From contig CM055875.1 in NCBI GenBank assembly GCA_029582165.1, positions 8,979,001-9,043,000 of the forward strand: 64,000 bases of DNA, in the 5' to 3' direction. Below are positions 1 to 10,304 of the stretch, piece by piece. The notes under the pieces are model-generated. The model had not been told where the DNA came from and ran no database searches. It saw nothing but the letters and a program-made list of their open reading frames with translations. Position numbers and translations under genes: made by a program. The stretch's first letter is position 1, and each line of letters starts with the position of its first letter. This DNA is from Portulaca oleracea. Taxonomy: Eukaryota > Streptophyta > Magnoliopsida > Caryophyllales > Portulacaceae.

Positions 1-658
1 ATTTGGACCCCCATAATTGAAGACCGTCGCTTCATTGCTGAAAGTAACAGACAACACTCAGTTCGATTAGCATTGAAACAACACATTAGTAGGCTCTTGA
101 TCAGAATTCAAGTCAATAACCCCGGAAGTTGAGTAAAAAAACAAAATCATTGTTGATGGGTGAGTGGGTGATAGTAATGGTAATTCAGACGGAGTTCCCC
201 ATGTATTGTCTTTTCTATGGCAATATGTCCAAAACATTGTTCAACTCTGACAAAATTGGGTGCCTTACGGTGGAGTAGCTGGTGGGAGCGTTGGCGACTT
301 GGGCTGATGCCAGACTGTTATTGTTGTTATAAATGTATTAATATTCCTCTGACAGTTTGGCTCAATTGCTGATATCATGCTGTACTGAGCTCAGGATGTT
401 TCTACCTAGATGTTTTTTTTTTTTTTTTAATTTCTTAACCATGCAAATGTCAAGTTTCGGGGCTAGTTGTTTAGCATGGAGTTGGGTACACTGGTATGAC
501 GTGTTGCTTCACATTCTTTTACATGTGAACAAGTATGTTTTGGATTGTTTGCATAGTTTTACATAATGCCAAGATATTCATGAAGGTTAATCATGAGTCA
601 AAGATGCTGTTGTGCTGAAAGCTCTCATTGGCTTGTTGTGCTGTTCTTGTTTGTGCAG
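1..658 (+). other. Intron of ALA1-like flippase gene (3' part)
   Basis: No coding similarity was seen in either strand. The stretch ends in a T/G-rich tract and a TTGTGCAG acceptor just before the first recognisable exon, so it is read as the tail of an intron whose upstream exon lies outside the window. It contains a T-run near 412-428. The short ORFs here have no recognisable motif. Confidence 0.7.
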
Positions 659-1117
659 GTACACGCTGTTTACTGCTTTCACCTTGACAACTGCAATTAC
701 TGAATGGAGCAGTGTCTTGTATTCAGTCTTGTATAGCTCTGTACCCACAATTGTTGTTGCCATCCTCGACAAGGATCTGAGTAGACGAACTCTTCTACGT
801 TATCCTCGACTCTATAGAGCTGGACAGAAGGATCAATGCTACAACTCAAGACTATTTTGGTTGACGATGATTGATACTTTGTGGCAAAGTGCAGCTGCCT
901 TCTTTATCCCACTCTTTGTATATTGGAAGACTGACATCGATGGTTCAAGCATTGGTGACCTCTGGACCCTTGTGGCTGTGCTTCTAGTAAATTTGCATTT
1001 GGCGATGGATGTTGTAAGGTGGAATTGGATCATGCATGCAGCTATTTGGGGATCCATAATTGCGACTTTCATTTGTGTCATCATCATTGATTGCATACCC
1101 ATCCTGCCTGGTTTCTG
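659..1117 (+). CDS. ALA1: Phospholipid-transporting P4-ATPase (ALA1-like), penultimate exon
   Basis: This exon encodes the C-terminal membrane part of an aminophospholipid flippase, which moves phospholipids to the cytosolic leaflet of membranes using ATP. Seen: hydrophobic segments starting YTLFTAFTLTTAITEW, then LFWLTMIDTLWQSAAAFF, LVNLHLAMDVVRWNW and HAAIWGSIIATFICVIII, in the order known for the PhoLip_ATPase_C region of plant ALA1. The acceptor is TTGTGCAG and the donor is TG/GTAATT. The exon begins with the third base of a split codon (probably Trp) and ends with two bases of another Trp codon, completed by the next exon. The P-domain with the DKTG phosphorylation site must lie upstream, outside the window. 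No frameshift or stop was seen. Confidence 0.93.
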
Positions 1118-1665
1118 GTAATTTTCATTGTCTTACTGTATGTAGCAGACTTTTTACTCTAGTCAGTTATTGCATGCAGTACAACATTGCCGTCATACTC
1201 ATTGTTCTTTCTAGCCTTAAGACGCCGTAGAGAAGTAGAGGATTGCAATGTATTGTGCCATCTTTGGCAAAATTGACTCATATCAAATTACTGGGCCTAA
1301 ATAAGGGGAAACCATATCTGGAGACTGGAGTTGAGCAGTCTGATTTTAATCCTTTCTAAAATTAACTAGATACAAACCAAGCTGAATTGGAAAATCAATG
1401 CCATATACTGCTTTCATTTCTTGGTGTTGTTATACGAACTACCGATAGGCTTTGGTCACCTGAAAAAGGATCTACCTCAACCCGATCTGGAACATACTTG
1501 ACTGAAACACTGTTTCATCAACTTGTTTGCCTAGTACAAACAATCCTTTAATGGAGATCACATGAGACATAGTTGCACAGTGCTTGTTGTAATGAATGCA
1601 TTCGTGATTTACAAGGTTGCAATGCTTTGCAGCTTCTAATCAGAATTTTGAATCCTTTTTGACAG
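1118..1665 (+). other. Last intron of the ALA1-like gene
   Basis: It begins GTAATTTTC and ends TTTTTGACAG. It separates two exons whose joined codons match the flippase C-terminus in phase. No mobile element or other feature was recognised in it. Confidence 0.88.
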
Positions 1666-1885
1666 GGCTATCTTCAATGTGATGGGTAAATTGACCTTCT
1701 GGTTGTGCCTGCTTGCTATCCCAGTTACTGGCTTGATTCCCCGGTTTGTTTTAAAAGTTTTCAGTCAATATTTTTGTCCTAGCGATGTCCAGATCGCAAA
1801 GGAAGCAGAAAAGTATGGAACATTCTCTGATTGGGACCGTCGAGAGATTGAAATGAGCCCATTCTCAGATCCTCGGCATAGATGA
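1666..1885 (+). CDS. ALA1: Phospholipid-transporting P4-ATPase (ALA1-like), last exon with stop codon
   Basis: The first base completes a Trp codon. The exon then encodes AIFNVMGKLTFWLC and a final membrane helix (LAIPVTGLIPRFVLKV). A cytosolic tail follows, with PSDVQIAKEAEKYGTF, a conserved ALA1 C-terminal motif, and a TGA stop at 1883-1885. The tail includes EIEMSPFSDP, comparable to the short tail of plant ALA1. It is intact and in phase with the previous exon. Naming it ALA1 rather than another ALA paralogue relies on recalled similarity. Confidence 0.92.
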
Positions 1886-2546
1886 CCAAATGTATCATCC
1901 TTACTGGTAGTGTAAGTGTTTTCATTTGTAAAAAGCATCATACATAGTGGTTTTTCTTCTTCTTCTTCTTCTTTTTTGTCCCCCCTTTGTTCCCTTTTTG
2001 CTTTAGGATTGATAATCATTTATTCTTTGCTATCCTAAGGGTAGAGGATAGTGGTCTAGTAAAATCCCATAGGTTTTGTATCTTCCCTACTTGTATCTAT
2101 CCATTATTTCCCTCTTTTTTGCCTAATTGTAAAATGAGCATTTTTTGTGGCACAAATACAAAGAAAAATTGGAACCACATGAATTTGGCTCGTCTCTTGA
2201 ACAAATGTTCAAGAGATTTGTCTTTCAATGTTAATGATGCCTGATAAACAGGAGCACAGGAAGCAGTATTATTGGGTGCATGGATTTTTTTTATTCTACT
2301 TTTAAACTTGACAGATGCAGAAGCTTGCTGTCTATATTAATTATTTCAACATATGACGTACACGTCGCTTGTCTATTTTTTGGGATTTGGTTGAAACCAC
2401 CGGGCGTGTCTTTCTTTCCTTTTTTTTTTCTTTTTCTTTTTTAAACTTTAATATGGAGGTTTTTTCATGTAAATTTCAAGGTGGTAAAGCACTTGAATGT
2501 TATTAAGCTTAGAGATCTTGTTGTCGTCTCCAAAACATAACTTTTC
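1886..2546 (+). other. 3' flank of the ALA1-like gene, including probable 3' UTR
   Basis: No ORF of note. AT-rich with CTT repeats (about 1951-1976). The 3' UTR must lie in the first part, but no polyadenylation site can be fixed by eye. The last five bases (TTTTC, 2542-2546) are the left target-site duplication of the Sirevirus-type element that follows. Confidence 0.5.
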
Positions 2547-3109
2547 TGAAATAACCCTAGAGGGGGGCGATTAGGGTTATGAAAAAATTCTGCACTTTAA
2601 ACAACACAACCAAGTTAAATACTACCTCCGTTTTGTTTTATCTGTCGCCTAGAGAATTGTGGCAAAAACTTTGACCGTTAATATCTTAATTTTTATAATG
2701 ATTCATCATACAAAATTGATATCATTAGATTCGTAATAAAAAGTACTATTAAAAAAGTATAATATTATATTTTTCTATAAAAGTTCTATATTAGAAATTA
2801 TTGATTAAAAATTGGCACTGAAAACCGTAAATGACAGATAAAAAAGAATGGAGGGAGTAACACTTTTAGATACTGAAAATAACTTCTTTATTATTGAATA
2901 AAAGTGCTTAAGGAGGGGGTTACAACTCGGCTGGGAAGAGGATTGTGAGATCCTCAACACAGCTTACAAAGGCAGAAGACTGGGTAGCTGTCTTCTGATC
3001 TTGAGGCCTCACAGACGAGGCAATTTCACACAGTGACCTCACTTGACAGAAGATCACTGAACTCAAATGTTTATACGACCTTATGAGGTCCTCACCAGGA
3101 ACACCACTG
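2547..3109 (-). repeat. Sirevirus 3' LTR, outer part (interrupted)
   Basis: Aligns with the first part of the LTR at 25254 onward: both begin TGAAATAACCCTAG and share the long match up to AGGAACACCACTG. It is broken by a Stowaway MITE at 2622-2857 and cut off at 3109 by the gypsy insertion. The remaining part resumes at 11431. Confidence 0.93.
2622..2857. mobile_element. Stowaway-type MITE (Tc1/mariner)
   Basis: Flanked by TA on both sides (2620-2621, 2858-2859). Ends are CTACCTCCGTTTTGTTTTAT and the inverted GACAGATAAAAAAGAATGGA...GGGAG, the usual CTCCCTCCGT-type terminal repeat. No coding capacity. The LTR copy at 25254-26057 lacks this insert, which shows the empty site. Confidence 0.9.
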
Positions 3110-4320
3110 TGATGTATGCAAGGTCCTAAGATCAGAGTATTGACCTCACAGTACACCACATTAACACATATCACACACAATCTGGCCTCACAATCTAGAA
3201 TCAAACACCAAAACACCCAAAACAGACCTCATGACAGGAAATCAATTACAACCTCCTCCAAAATAAAGTATAAACACCAATGAACAAATGGATGAATGGA
3301 TGATGATGAAATGATGATCGGATGGACAAACTTACAATCAAACAGTAACCGAAGATAGTCTTGAGGCTCGAGCTGATACAGACACACCACAGCTAGAACT
3401 TCAAGGGCAATGGACTGGATGACCTCAATGGATACAGGCACACCACCACTGAGATTACCAAGCTCTACACCCACCACAAGGATTGCCAAATCCTTGCTAC
3501 TGTAGTAGAATTAACCAAAGATGAGAGTTTAACGTCACTCACAAACAAGAGGCTCAATCAAGGCACTCAAAATGCTATTAATTTCACTGATAGATGATCC
3601 TCACAAGCTGCCGATTACAAGCTATATAAAGCTAGGGTTGAGCTGGATGATTAAGGGTTTCCCCTTGCTCAAGAAACTCACTAATTAAGCATTAAACTAC
3701 TTAACTAACTTAGCAAGATAATTAAGCCTCATTACAAACTGGATTACCTCAAAATAAAAGGAAATAAAATGATGTATGCAAGGTCGCTAGGATCAGAGTG
3801 ATGACTTCACAGACACCAAGCGGACACACACACATTGGAATCTGGGACCTCACAGTGAATAATCAAATGCAAACAGCTCCAAAACAGGGGATAATCAATA
3901 AGAATCGAATGGATGAAATGGGTGAGGTGTGAAATAAGATCGGATGAGCTAGAACAACACAAATAACCTCCTCCAATATAGAACCCGATTCACCACGCAC
4001 CAAATAACATCAAATGGATTGAAATGGATAATGAGGGATGGGAAAAAAGAAAATGAAAGATAGACTTGAGCTCAAGCTGATACAGGCACACCACAGCTAG
4101 AACACAAGGGCCATGGACTCGATTACCTCAATGGATACAGGCGCACCACCATTGAAGTCACCAAGCTCTACACCCACCACAAGGATTTCCAAATCCTTGA
4201 TACTGTAGTAGAATTAACCAAATTTGAGAGTTTAACGTCACTCACAAACAAGAGGCTCAATAAGGCACTCAAATCTCATATTTCATATTTCAAGTTGTTT
4301 TTACAATGACCTCACAGTGG

Positions 4321-4330
4321 GTATATATAA
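4321..4330 (-). promoter_or_regulatory. TATA-like box of the solo LTR
   Basis: TTATATATAC on the - strand, the best TATA candidate in this LTR. Its position inside the LTR downstream of the heat-shock element fits a U3 promoter. Confidence 0.45.
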
Positions 4331-4493
4331 GCCCAGCTGAAATATCTAATTAGGGGTTTCTTGAGCAAAAAGAAAACGTCCTAAACTTGCTTAATTAAAC
4401 TAATTACATAAAAATAAGATAATATGTAACTAACTAAGGAAGCTTCTAGACCTATTGGTAATGAGGGCTAATAAAAGCGTCACACATGGCATC

Positions 4494-4511
4494 TTCATGA
4501 AGCTTCTAGAA
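4494..4511. promoter_or_regulatory. Four-unit perfect heat-shock element in the solo LTR
   Basis: TTCATGAAGCTTCTAGAA fits TTCnnGAAnnTTCnnGAA exactly, the binding pattern of trimeric heat-shock factors. A near copy with three units (GAAGCTTCTAGAC) lies at 4439-4451. Reading the LTR on the - strand, this site is about 165 bp upstream of the TATA-like sequence at 4321-4330. Heat responsiveness is inference. Confidence 0.6.
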
Positions 4512-5390
4512 CAATTGGAAGGCTCTAGAAACATTACACATGGCACTTTCTTGTTGGAGCAGCATTCCTCACGCGTAAGGGTGGATAATCACCTCACGGT
4601 GGAAGGACATCAACGGCTCGAAAGTGATGTCTTCATAGGGCCTCGATGACAAACACCTCACCGAATTGGAAAGACCTCAACAACTCGGGAAGTGAAGTCA
4701 AAAGGTGCAAATAGTCTTCCTCCGATGAGGCGTCCTTGGACGTCCAAATTCTCAGCCAGACTCAAGATGGAGGTCCTCATGCGCATATTCAGATTGCATA
4801 AAAGATTAATATCCTCCAATAAGCGTAAGATGACGATCCCAGTGAAAAGACCAAAAGGACCTTCTTTGAAACACCAAAAGACAAGTTGATCCCGAATGAG
4901 GTCCTCATGCGCGTACCCGTATTGCAATAGTTGTGCGTAATGCAAACGACCTCCAAATGGATCAACCTTTGGCATTTAGAATGTCTTAGTAACACACTTC
5001 CTTGATCTCCAAAGATAAGCGAAACACAAACCAAGTTGAAAAGAACAATCGGCTCGGATAAACGTCCTCGATGTCGGATAAACGTCCTCGATGCATGCCC
5101 GAGTTGAAATAGTTCTGTGGAACCCAAATAACCTTTGGACCATGTAAGCTTGGACATTATGAACGACCTCCAAGGGACCAAATGTGAGTGAGGCCTCAAT
5201 TCTGAAGTGTTGAGACAATAAGGATGGCCTCACATCAGGTGGATGACCTTTGATATAGTCAAGGACCTTCTGGGATTCGTGGATGGCCTCAAAGCATGGT
5301 GACACCAAATGAGGTTGTGAGGGCTGATCTCCATCATAAAATGAAATAAAACCTAACAAACGCGTTTTCTTTATTACAAACGGTTATATC

Positions 5391-5602
5391 ACCTCACAAG
5401 CTGGAATTGGCCTCAACAGCGTGGAAGCGAGTCTTCATGGAGGACCTCAATGCAGGATCACCTCACAGAACTGGAATATCCTCAACAATTCCAGAAGTGA
5501 TGTCTTCATAGAGGACCTCAGAAATGGCAAACATCTTCACTGAGCTGGAAAGTCCTCAACAACTCTAGAGTGAAGTCTTCAAAGACTGGTGAGGACCTCA
5601 AT
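5391..5602. repeat. Three imperfect tandem repeats in the gypsy LTR
   Basis: Units of roughly 65-75 bp, each with CTGGAA, CCTCAACA, a GAAG/GAG plus GTCTTCA block and GAGGACCTCA. The same array occurs in the other LTR at about 11011-11222, and a diverged version in the solo LTR near 4591-4690. Confidence 0.65.
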
Positions 5603-7187
5603 CCAAAGATATGGAATTGAGAAATAGCCTCAATGGTTGGCTGCTGCTGTTGGTGATGATGCTGCTGTTGTTGGATGACCTCATGACTTGTTGGACCATC
5701 ATAAAACACTCTTGGATGTCAGTGTTTGATGTGGTTGATGATGGCCTCAATGCTGATGTTGGTGAGGTCGTTGCTGCTCCTGATGCTGGTTCAGATGGAG
5801 GACCTCCATCGTCCTCCCCAGGTTGAGGAAAGTTTGCCTTCAAACTTGGAAGGTCTTCATGCTCTGAAAAGTAAGGCCTCAAATCTGCAACATTGAATGT
5901 AGCACTGCCTCCATAGTCTTCCGAAAGGTCTAACTTGTAAGTATTGTCTCCAATCCTCTCAAGCACTTCAAAAGGACCATCTGCTCTTGGTGTTAACTTT
6001 CCCTTCCTCTTGCTTGAAAATCTATCCTTCCTTAGATGAATCCACACTAAGTCTCCTGGAATGAAAACTATCTTCCTCCTATGCTTGTTTGCTGATGTAG
6101 AAACTTGCTCAGAATACTTAATGATCTTCTCCCTGACTTGTTGATGAAGCTTCTTGATCTCCTCTGCATGTTTACCTGCTTCATAACTAAACCTCACAGA
6201 ATTTGTTAGTGGAGATAAATCCAATGGAGTTATAGGATTTCTACCATAGACAACCTGGAATGGTGAAAGGCCAGTTGCCTTGGATGGTGCTCTATTGAAA
6301 GCAAATTCAGCATGAGACAAGAGGGCGTCCCATCCTGTTTTGTTTGTGGATATCAGTGACCTCAATAGTGTTCCAAGTGTCCTATTTGTGACCTCTGTTT
6401 GCCCTTCAGTTTGGGGGTGACAAGCTGTGCTATACTTCAATTGGGTGCCCAACTTCTTCCAAAGAGTAACCCAAAAATGACTTAGGAACTTGACATCCCT
6501 ATCAGACACCATACTCCTGGGAACACTATGGAGTCTCACTACCTCCTGGAAATACAATTCAGCCACCCTCACAGCATCATAGGTGGTATGGCAAGCAATG
6601 AAGTGAGCCATTTTACTGAACCTATACACAACTACCATGATTGAATCTTTTCCTCCTTGAGTTCTTGGTAGACCAACAATGAAGTCTAGGCTGATGTCCT
6701 CCCAAGGACTGTTTGGAACTGGCAAAGGTGTGTATAGCTCTTGAGGTAAGCTATGACTCTTTGCAATATGACATGTAGCACACCTCCTGATCCAATGCTC
6801 AACATCCTTCCTCATTTTAGGCCAACAATAATGTTCCTTCAGCATAAGAATGGTCATCTCAATGCCAAAATGTCCTGCCAAGCAACCTCCATGAACTTCA
6901 GAGATCAACAACTCTCTAAAACTGCTCCTTGGAATACATAACCTTGCTCCTTTGAAAAGAAATCCCTGGTCTATGTGGTATAGACTTTGAGGATGTCCCT
7001 TGCATTTCTGGTACAACTCTCTAAAATCTTCATCATTCTCATATAAAGCTTTCAACTGTTCAAAACCAAGCACTCTTGCATCCAATACTTGCAACAACAA
7101 ATACCTTCTGGACAATGCATCAGCTCCTTTGTTAAGCTTCCCAGATTTATGATGGATCACAAAATGAAATTGTTGCATGAACTCCAC
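5598..7187 (-). CDS. pol: Gypsy integrase-containing pol fragment (529 aa)
   Basis: Long open frame with end of RNase H ([17 protein letters not shown]), the zinc-binding HHCC region ([11 protein letters not shown] ... CATCHIAK), the integrase core with [20 protein letters not shown] and [15 protein letters not shown] (the D, D, E catalytic residues), and a C-terminal [18 protein letters not shown] module. No clear chromodomain was seen. The last 71 codons read through the PPT region into the 3' LTR, which ends at 5811. The frame differs from the RT ORF to its right, so RT and integrase are separated by a frameshift. Confidence 0.93.
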   Translation of the reverse strand: MEFMQQFHFVIHHKSGKLNKGADALSRRYLLLQVLDARVLGFEQLKALYENDEDFRELYQKCKGHPQSLYHIDQGFLFKGARLCIPRSSFRELLISEVHGGCLAGHFGIEMTILMLKEHYCWPKMRKDVEHWIRRCATCHIAKSHSLPQELYTPLPVPNSPWEDISLDFIVGLPRTQGGKDSIMVVVYRFSKMAHFIACHTTYDAVRVAELYFQEVVRLHSVPRSMVSDRDVKFLSHFWVTLWKKLGTQLKYSTACHPQTEGQTEVTNRTLGTLLRSLISTNKTGWDALLSHAEFAFNRAPSKATGLSPFQVVYGRNPITPLDLSPLTNSVRFSYEAGKHAEEIKKLHQQVREKIIKYSEQVSTSANKHRRKIVFIPGDLVWIHLRKDRFSSKRKGKLTPRADGPFEVLERIGDNTYKLDLSEDYGGSATFNVADLRPYFSEHEDLPSLKANFPQPGEDDGGPPSEPASGAATTSPTSALRPSSTTSNTDIQECFMMVQQVMRSSNNSSIITNSSSQPLRLFLNSISLD

Positions 7188-7969
7188 CCAAGTAGCATGC
7201 CTAGTGTTGATTTATGCTGCCCCTGAATAAATTTGAGGGCCTCATGATCACTGTGCAGAATAAATTCAACTCCAATAAGATAATGCCTCCAATGTTGCAA
7301 AGCTCTGATGATAGCATAAAACACCTTATCATATGTATTGTATTTCCTCTTGGCCTCATTGAGTTTCTCACTGAAATAAGCTACTGGTTTTCCCTCTTGA
7401 GTCAACACTGCTCCAATGCCCACTCCTGAGGCATCACATTCCACTTCAAAGACTTTGGCAAAACAAGGTAATGCCAAAACTGGGGCTGAGGTTAGCTGTC
7501 TTTTGACCTCCTCAAAAGCTTTCTGTGCCGCTGGTGTCCAAGTAAAGCTCTTCCCCTTCACTAACTCAGTCATGGGAGCTAAAATGGTGCTGAAGTTCCT
7601 CACAAACCTCCTGTAGAATGATGTCAAACCATGGAAACTCCTTATCTGCTGGATTGATGTAGGAACAGGCCACTCTCTAATGGCTTTGACCTTCTCCTCA
7701 TCTACTTGAATTCCTTCTGATGTCACAATATAACCAAGGAATATAACATGGCTGGTGAAGAATTGACACTTCTTGAGGTTCCCATACAGCTGCTCTCTAC
7801 TCAGAATCTCCATAACACTCCTCAAGTGGTTCACATGATCCTCCTCAGACTGGCTATAAATGAGTATATCATCAAAATACACAACAACACACTTCCCAAT
7901 GAAAGGCTTCAAAACCTGGTTCATAAGCCTCATAAATGTTGAAGGTGCATTTGTCAAACCAAAAGGCAT
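7157..7969 (-). pseudogene. pol: Gypsy reverse transcriptase / RNase H fragment
   Basis: Contains [17 protein letters not shown], the catalytic box [12 protein letters not shown] (YFDD), the palm/thumb segment to [11 protein letters not shown], and the RNase H start [16 protein letters not shown]. The N-terminal fingers lie at about 7970-8300 in other frames (the KDGSRG block can be read near 8180), so frameshifts break this region. A further frameshift near 7190-7210 separates it from the integrase frame. Confidence 0.9.
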
Positions 7970-8408
7970 GACTAACCACTCATCTGCACCTCCTCGTCTT
8001 AAAGGTCGCTTCCACTCATCTCCTCATAAATTCCGTAATATCTACTCCTCAAATCAATCTTTGAAAACACGGTTGAGCCATGGAGCTCATCAAGCATATC
8101 CTCAAGTCTTGGAATAGGATATCTATACTTAATTGTGATTTTATTGATGGCTCTACAATCAATGCACATCCTCGACTTCCATCTTTCTTAGGGACCAATA
8201 ATGCCGGCACCGCACAAGGACTCAAGCTCTCTAATCATTCCTTTTCCAACAACTCATCAACTTGCCTCTGGATCTCATAGGTTTGATGGGGTCATTCTAT
8301 AGCTGGTTTGTTTGGTAGAATAGATCCCGGGATGAGGTCAATTTTATGTTGGATGTCTCTTTTGGGGTAAACCCGTGGCATTTCTTCCGAAAAACATGTA
8401 GGTACCGT

Positions 8409-8873
8409 TTAGGATGGGTTGGAATAAAGGATGGCTATTTTGTGGGGTGGCTCATTTTGTGAGGCTGGTTCTTCATCAAGATCAAGCAAAGTAACTCCTT
8501 CGCTCATTGAACTCATGATATTCAGCAGTAAAATCACATCAAGGGATGGTTCAACAATCGAGTTCTTGGTTCTTTTTGTAATGGGATGGTTTAAGTGGGG
8601 TGAGGACAATTTTTTGTGGTTTAGGTTAAGGGAATAGGTATTGACTCTTCCATCATGGTTAACAGATCTATCAAACAACCAAGGTCTTCCCAACAATAAA
8701 TGACAAGCATCCATAGGTATAACATCACACCACACTTCATCTTTATAAACAGAACCAATTGAAAAATTCACAAGGCATCTAGATGAGATTTTGATACCTC
8801 TACTTTGATTCAACCACTGGATGGTGTAAGGTGTTGGATGAGGACAGGTTTGCAAATTCAGCTTTTGCACCAT
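8409..8873 (-). pseudogene. pol: Gypsy aspartic protease fragment and linker
   Basis: Encodes the C-terminal half of a retropepsin-like domain, recognisable by DVIPMDACHLLLGRPWLFDR, followed by a linker. The N-terminal half with the catalytic Asp is not in this frame. Fragmentary and presumed inactive. Confidence 0.75.
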
Positions 8874-8962
8874 AGTCTCATGATAGTACAGCTGCCTCCA
8901 TCAATAATCAAGGAACAGATCTTCCCTTGCACTGTACATCTTGTGTGAAAAATGTTCTCCCT

Positions 8963-9230
8963 CTACTCAACTTCCTCATCAATTGTTGTACTGCTAAGGA
9001 TCCTCCTGATCACCAACATTTCACCTTCATCAGGTCTGGCCTCAACTTCCTCTTCATCATATACAGGATCTCCTTCAGGTTCATCATACTGTTCCTCCTC
9101 AACAACTATCTCAGGTTCAACAAACAGTGTTGCTTGATATTCTGCTAAGGTCACTGCTCTTCTGTTTGGACATTCTAAGGCTAGATGTCCAAGACCTTGA
9201 CATCTAAAGCACCTCCTCTTAGGGAATGGT
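8963..9230 (-). pseudogene. gag: Gypsy gag C-terminus with zinc knuckle and acidic linker
   Basis: A CCHC knuckle (RCFRCQGLGHLALECP) can be read near 9180-9220, followed by an acidic linker (VEEEQYDEPEGDPVYDEEE) that is open from 9154 to 8963. Frameshifts on the gag side separate it from the capsid-like part. Confidence 0.75.
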
Positions 9231-9403
9231 CGATTAGTAGGGATTGGGGTTCTTTGTGGGGGATTTTGGGATTGTGTTTGAGGTGGTTTAGGGGCTGGAT
9301 ATCTGGTTTGTGGTTGTGGGGATGGATAGGTTCTTTGAGGTGGGTTATAGGATTTGGTTTGAGGATAGGTTTTGGTTGGGTACTTGCTTCCACACTCCTT
9401 CCT

Positions 9404-9835
9404 TTAGGCCTTCTTCTGCTGTTCCACCTTATGAGCCAAAGAACTCAGCTCATCAAGTGAATTATACACCTGCAGCTTGACCACATTTCTGATGCTTTCA
9501 TTCAACCCTCCAAGGTACCTCATATAGGTCTGAATTTCATTCTCCTTCATATTGCACTTCCACAGCAGATGTTCAAACTCCTTGGTATACTCCTCAACAG
9601 ATTTACTACCTTGGACAAAGTGTTGAAGCTTGAAATAATTTTCCTTCATGTAACTTTCAGGTAGAAATTTCTCCTTGAGCTTCTGCCTCATTTCAACCCA
9701 TGTACTGACTTTAGGCTCATTAATTTCCTCCCTTCTTCTTTGTAAGTTGTTCCACCATGTAGACGCATATTTCCTCAATTTTAGTGCAACCAACTTCACC
9801 TTGTTTTCCTCAGACAACTCCCTCAAATCAAACAC
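9404..9835 (-). pseudogene. gag: Gypsy gag capsid-like fragment
   Basis: Matches the retrotransposon Gag family: LKLRKYASTWWNNLQ, VSTWVEMRQKLKEKFLPESY, LQHFVQGSKSVEEYTKEFE. 143 aa only. The N-terminal gag (MSGCSKTPQDIAEQAL... at about 10236) is in another frame with stops between. Confidence 0.85.
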
Positions 9836-10288
9836 CTCTCATCGCTTGCAACCACTCTAAAAATACATCAGGATCCAACTCACCTCCATACTCAGGAATA
9901 TCTATTTTGAAATCCAACTTCTCTACTCTTCTTTCTCCCCTCCTTTCTTCCCTCTCACTCCTACTCCTGGATTCACTAACACTACTTCTAGGTGACCTCC
10001 TGTTATACCTCCTTCTTCTGTGATATCTAGGTCTTCTTCCTCCCCTTCCAGGTTCACTAAAAGGGTTATCCTCTTCTTCTTCTTGGACTACATCGCCTCT
10101 CTATTGATCTCTCTCCTGTGCAATCTCATATAATATTGCAACTGTTCACCCATAATTTTCATTCTCCCTTCCATTTCCTCCTTCTCCCTCAAGGCTTGTT
10201 CTGCTATATCCTGAGGTGTTTTACTACAGCCCGACATTATAAAATGCACAAATAACACAAACAGACCTTCATCCAAGATGTTACTCAG

Positions 10289-10300
10289 CTCTGATACCAA
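10289..10300 (-). other. Gypsy primer-binding site (tRNA-iMet type)
   Basis: TGGTATCAGAGC on the - strand, four bases from the 5' LTR edge at 10305. This is the standard plant initiator-tRNA primer site and fixes the element's orientation. Confidence 0.9.
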
Positions 10301-10304
10301 TTAT

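Larger units (their letters stand above)
3770..5336 (-). mobile_element. Solo LTR of a related gypsy family nested in the gypsy 3' LTR
   Basis: The 5-bp TSD TAAAA occurs at 3765-3769 and 5337-5341. The empty site is visible in the other gypsy LTR near 10958-10972. It starts TGATGTATGCAAGG and ends GATCTCCATCA, like the host LTR, and shares blocks such as the tract about aligned lists of CACC-rich sequence at 4078-4260, but diverges elsewhere and is longer (1567 bp). No internal region accompanies it, so it is the product of LTR-LTR recombination. Orientation is inferred from the host family. Confidence 0.92.
3110..5811 (-). repeat. Gypsy 3' LTR (contains a solo LTR)
   Basis: Matches the LTR at 10305-11425. 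Without the nested solo LTR and its duplicated TAAAA it is about 1130 bp. The inner end reads CCATCG where the other LTR has CCATCA, so the conserved terminal dinucleotide is mutated here. Confidence 0.93.

Noticed and set aside
839..1102. 87-codon antisense ORF over the ALA1-like exon
   Set aside because: Shadow of the conserved coding strand; no motif of its own.
5391..5602. Possible CRISPR-like array
   Set aside because: Units are imperfect tandem repeats without unique spacers, inside an LTR of a plant retrotransposon.
9185..9460. 91-codon + strand ORF rich in Trp and Gly
   Set aside because: Antisense of the decayed gypsy gag region; composition comes from the opposite strand.
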